Shown: in pieces, positions 4,752 through 5,480 of the stretch
Numbering within the stretch: the stretch's first letter is position 1
Layout: each line of letters starts with the position of its first letter
Assembly: GCA_019421315.1 (NCBI GenBank)
Contig: JAHZFN010000068.1
Location: 1 to 5,480 of the forward strand
Source of the DNA: Peptococcaceae bacterium
Lineage (GTDB): Bacteria; Bacillota; Dehalobacteriia; UBA4068; UBA4997
DNA: 5,480 nucleotides
Direction of reading: 5' to 3'
Program-made: the position numbers and the translations under genes
The notes under the pieces: model-generated
What the model saw: only the letters and a program-made list of their open reading frames with translations
What the model was told of the DNA's origin: nothing
The model's database searches: none

Positions 4752-5480
4752 TTATTTCATAAAGCCTTGGTAATTTCTCTGAACAATTTGAGTTTCCAGT
4801 TGTTTCATGGTGTCAAGAGCAACACCGACAACAATCAGCAAGGATGTGCCGCCGAAGTAAATGTTCAAACCGCTCAGCTGTGCGGCGATGTTCGGCAAAA
4901 CAGCGATGAATGCCAAGAAAACGGCGCCTGCCAAGGTAATTCTGGATAAAACTCTGTCCAAATATTCGCTGGTGGTTCTGCCGGGACGAAGTCCGGGAAT
5001 GAAACCGCCGTTCTTCTGCATATTTTCGGCAACTTCTCTCGGGTTGAAAGTAACTGCTGTGTAGAAATATGTGAAGAAGATAATCAACAGCACATAGCAA
5101 ATGATATATGCCGGATGTGTGGAACTCAAAACACGGGTCAGCCAAACTGCAAAGCCGTTATTGGGGAAGAAGCCTGCAATGGTTGTAGGCAGCATCAAAA
5201 TGGACATTGCAAAAATGATGGGGATAACGCCGGTTTGGTTTACACGAATCGGAATGTGAGTGGATTGACCGCCGTAAACTTTTCTGCCGATAACACGTTT
5301 GGCATACTGCACGGGAATCCTTCTCTGACCTTCCTGAATTGTTACAACGCCCGCAATAATCAAAACTGCGAGAACAGCAAAAATAATCAAAGCGAGTGTG
5401 CTTACCTGATCACCCGTCCAGGATTTGTAGATTGTGTTCAAACCACTGGGGAAACGGGAAACGATACCGATGAAGATGAT
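4752..5480 (-). CDS. secY: Protein translocase subunit SecY, C-terminal 242 residues (partial)
   Basis: SecY is the channel subunit of the SecYEG translocon in the cytoplasmic membrane. The frame is open to the right edge, so the gene begins outside the window; the visible part starts IIFIGIVSRFPSGL. A TTG at 5441 is in frame but internal and is not a start. Six hydrophobic stretches are visible (approximate visible residues 27–47, 83–104, 122–145, 181–198, 210–222 as the clearest, plus the first residues), consistent with the later membrane helices of the ten-helix protein. The cytoplasmic loop EGQRRIPVQYAKR (50–62) and IPIRVNQTGVIPIIFA (76–91) are SecY signatures. The second loop carries NPREVAENMQKNGGFIPGLR (146–165), whose R165 corresponds to E. 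coli R357, needed for SecA-driven export. The C-terminus is short, ending NYQGFMK. Confidence 0.97.
   Translation of the reverse strand: MIFIGIVSRFPSGLNTIYKSWTGDQVSTLALIIFAVLAVLIIAGVVTIQEGQRRIPVQYAKRVIGRKVYGGQSTHIPIRVNQTGVIPIIFAMSILMLPTTIAGFFPNNGFAVWLTRVLSSTHPAYIICYVLLIIFFTYFYTAVTFNPREVAENMQKNGGFIPGLRPGRTTSEYLDRVLSRITLAGAVFLAFIAVLPNIAAQLSGLNIYFGGTSLLIVVGVALDTMKQLETQIVQRNYQGFMK

Overview
The window is a segment of the large ribosomal-protein / secretion / transcription cluster (spc–alpha region) of a bacterium, read entirely from the minus strand. In transcription order (right to left) it holds: secY (3' two-thirds, running off the right edge), adk, map, a small KOW-domain RNA-binding protein gene, infA, rpmJ, rpsM, rpsK, rpsD, rpoA and the first nine codons of rplQ, which runs off the left edge. 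Every base is accounted for by these eleven genes plus short spacers. No convincing plus-strand gene, rRNA, tRNA, mobile element, CRISPR array or intrinsic terminator is visible.

Organism: the order adk–map–KOW–infA–rpmJ–rpsM–rpsK–rpsD–rpoA–rplQ, the KOW gene between map and infA, the zinc-ribbon LID of Adk, strong GGAGG ribosome-binding sites, the use of GTG and TTG starts and moderate-to-low GC point to Bacillota (Firmicutes). rpsD lies inside the alpha operon, unlike Bacillus subtilis where it is a separate gene. This, with the look of the S4 and L36 sequences, suggests a Clostridia- or Negativicutes-like lineage. That finer placement is an inference from memory of the families.

Layout: 4752–5480 secY; 4073–4723 adk; 3325–4071 map (1 nt after adk); 2997–3314 KOW protein (ribosome-binding site overlaps the map stop); 2775–2993 infA (3 nt gap); 2619–2732 rpmJ (37 codons, GTG start); 2480–2618 the only sizeable spacer, AT-rich, with two hairpins and a 9-bp direct repeat; 2111–2479 rpsM; 1706–2092 rpsK (TTG start); 1064–1690 rpsD; 61–1008 rpoA; 1–29 rplQ start.

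Together the genes encode membrane protein insertion (SecY), adenylate balance (Adk), N-terminal methionine removal from nascent proteins (MetAP), translation initiation (IF-1), small- and large-subunit ribosomal proteins and the RNA polymerase alpha subunit. This is core, growth-rate-linked machinery, and I see no undescribed defence, metabolic or mobile system. The points worth a second look are the structured rpmJ–rpsM spacer (possible S4 autoregulatory leader or internal promoter), the poorly characterised KOW protein, and a nearly identical, non-consensus ribosome-binding block in front of rpsK and rpoA.
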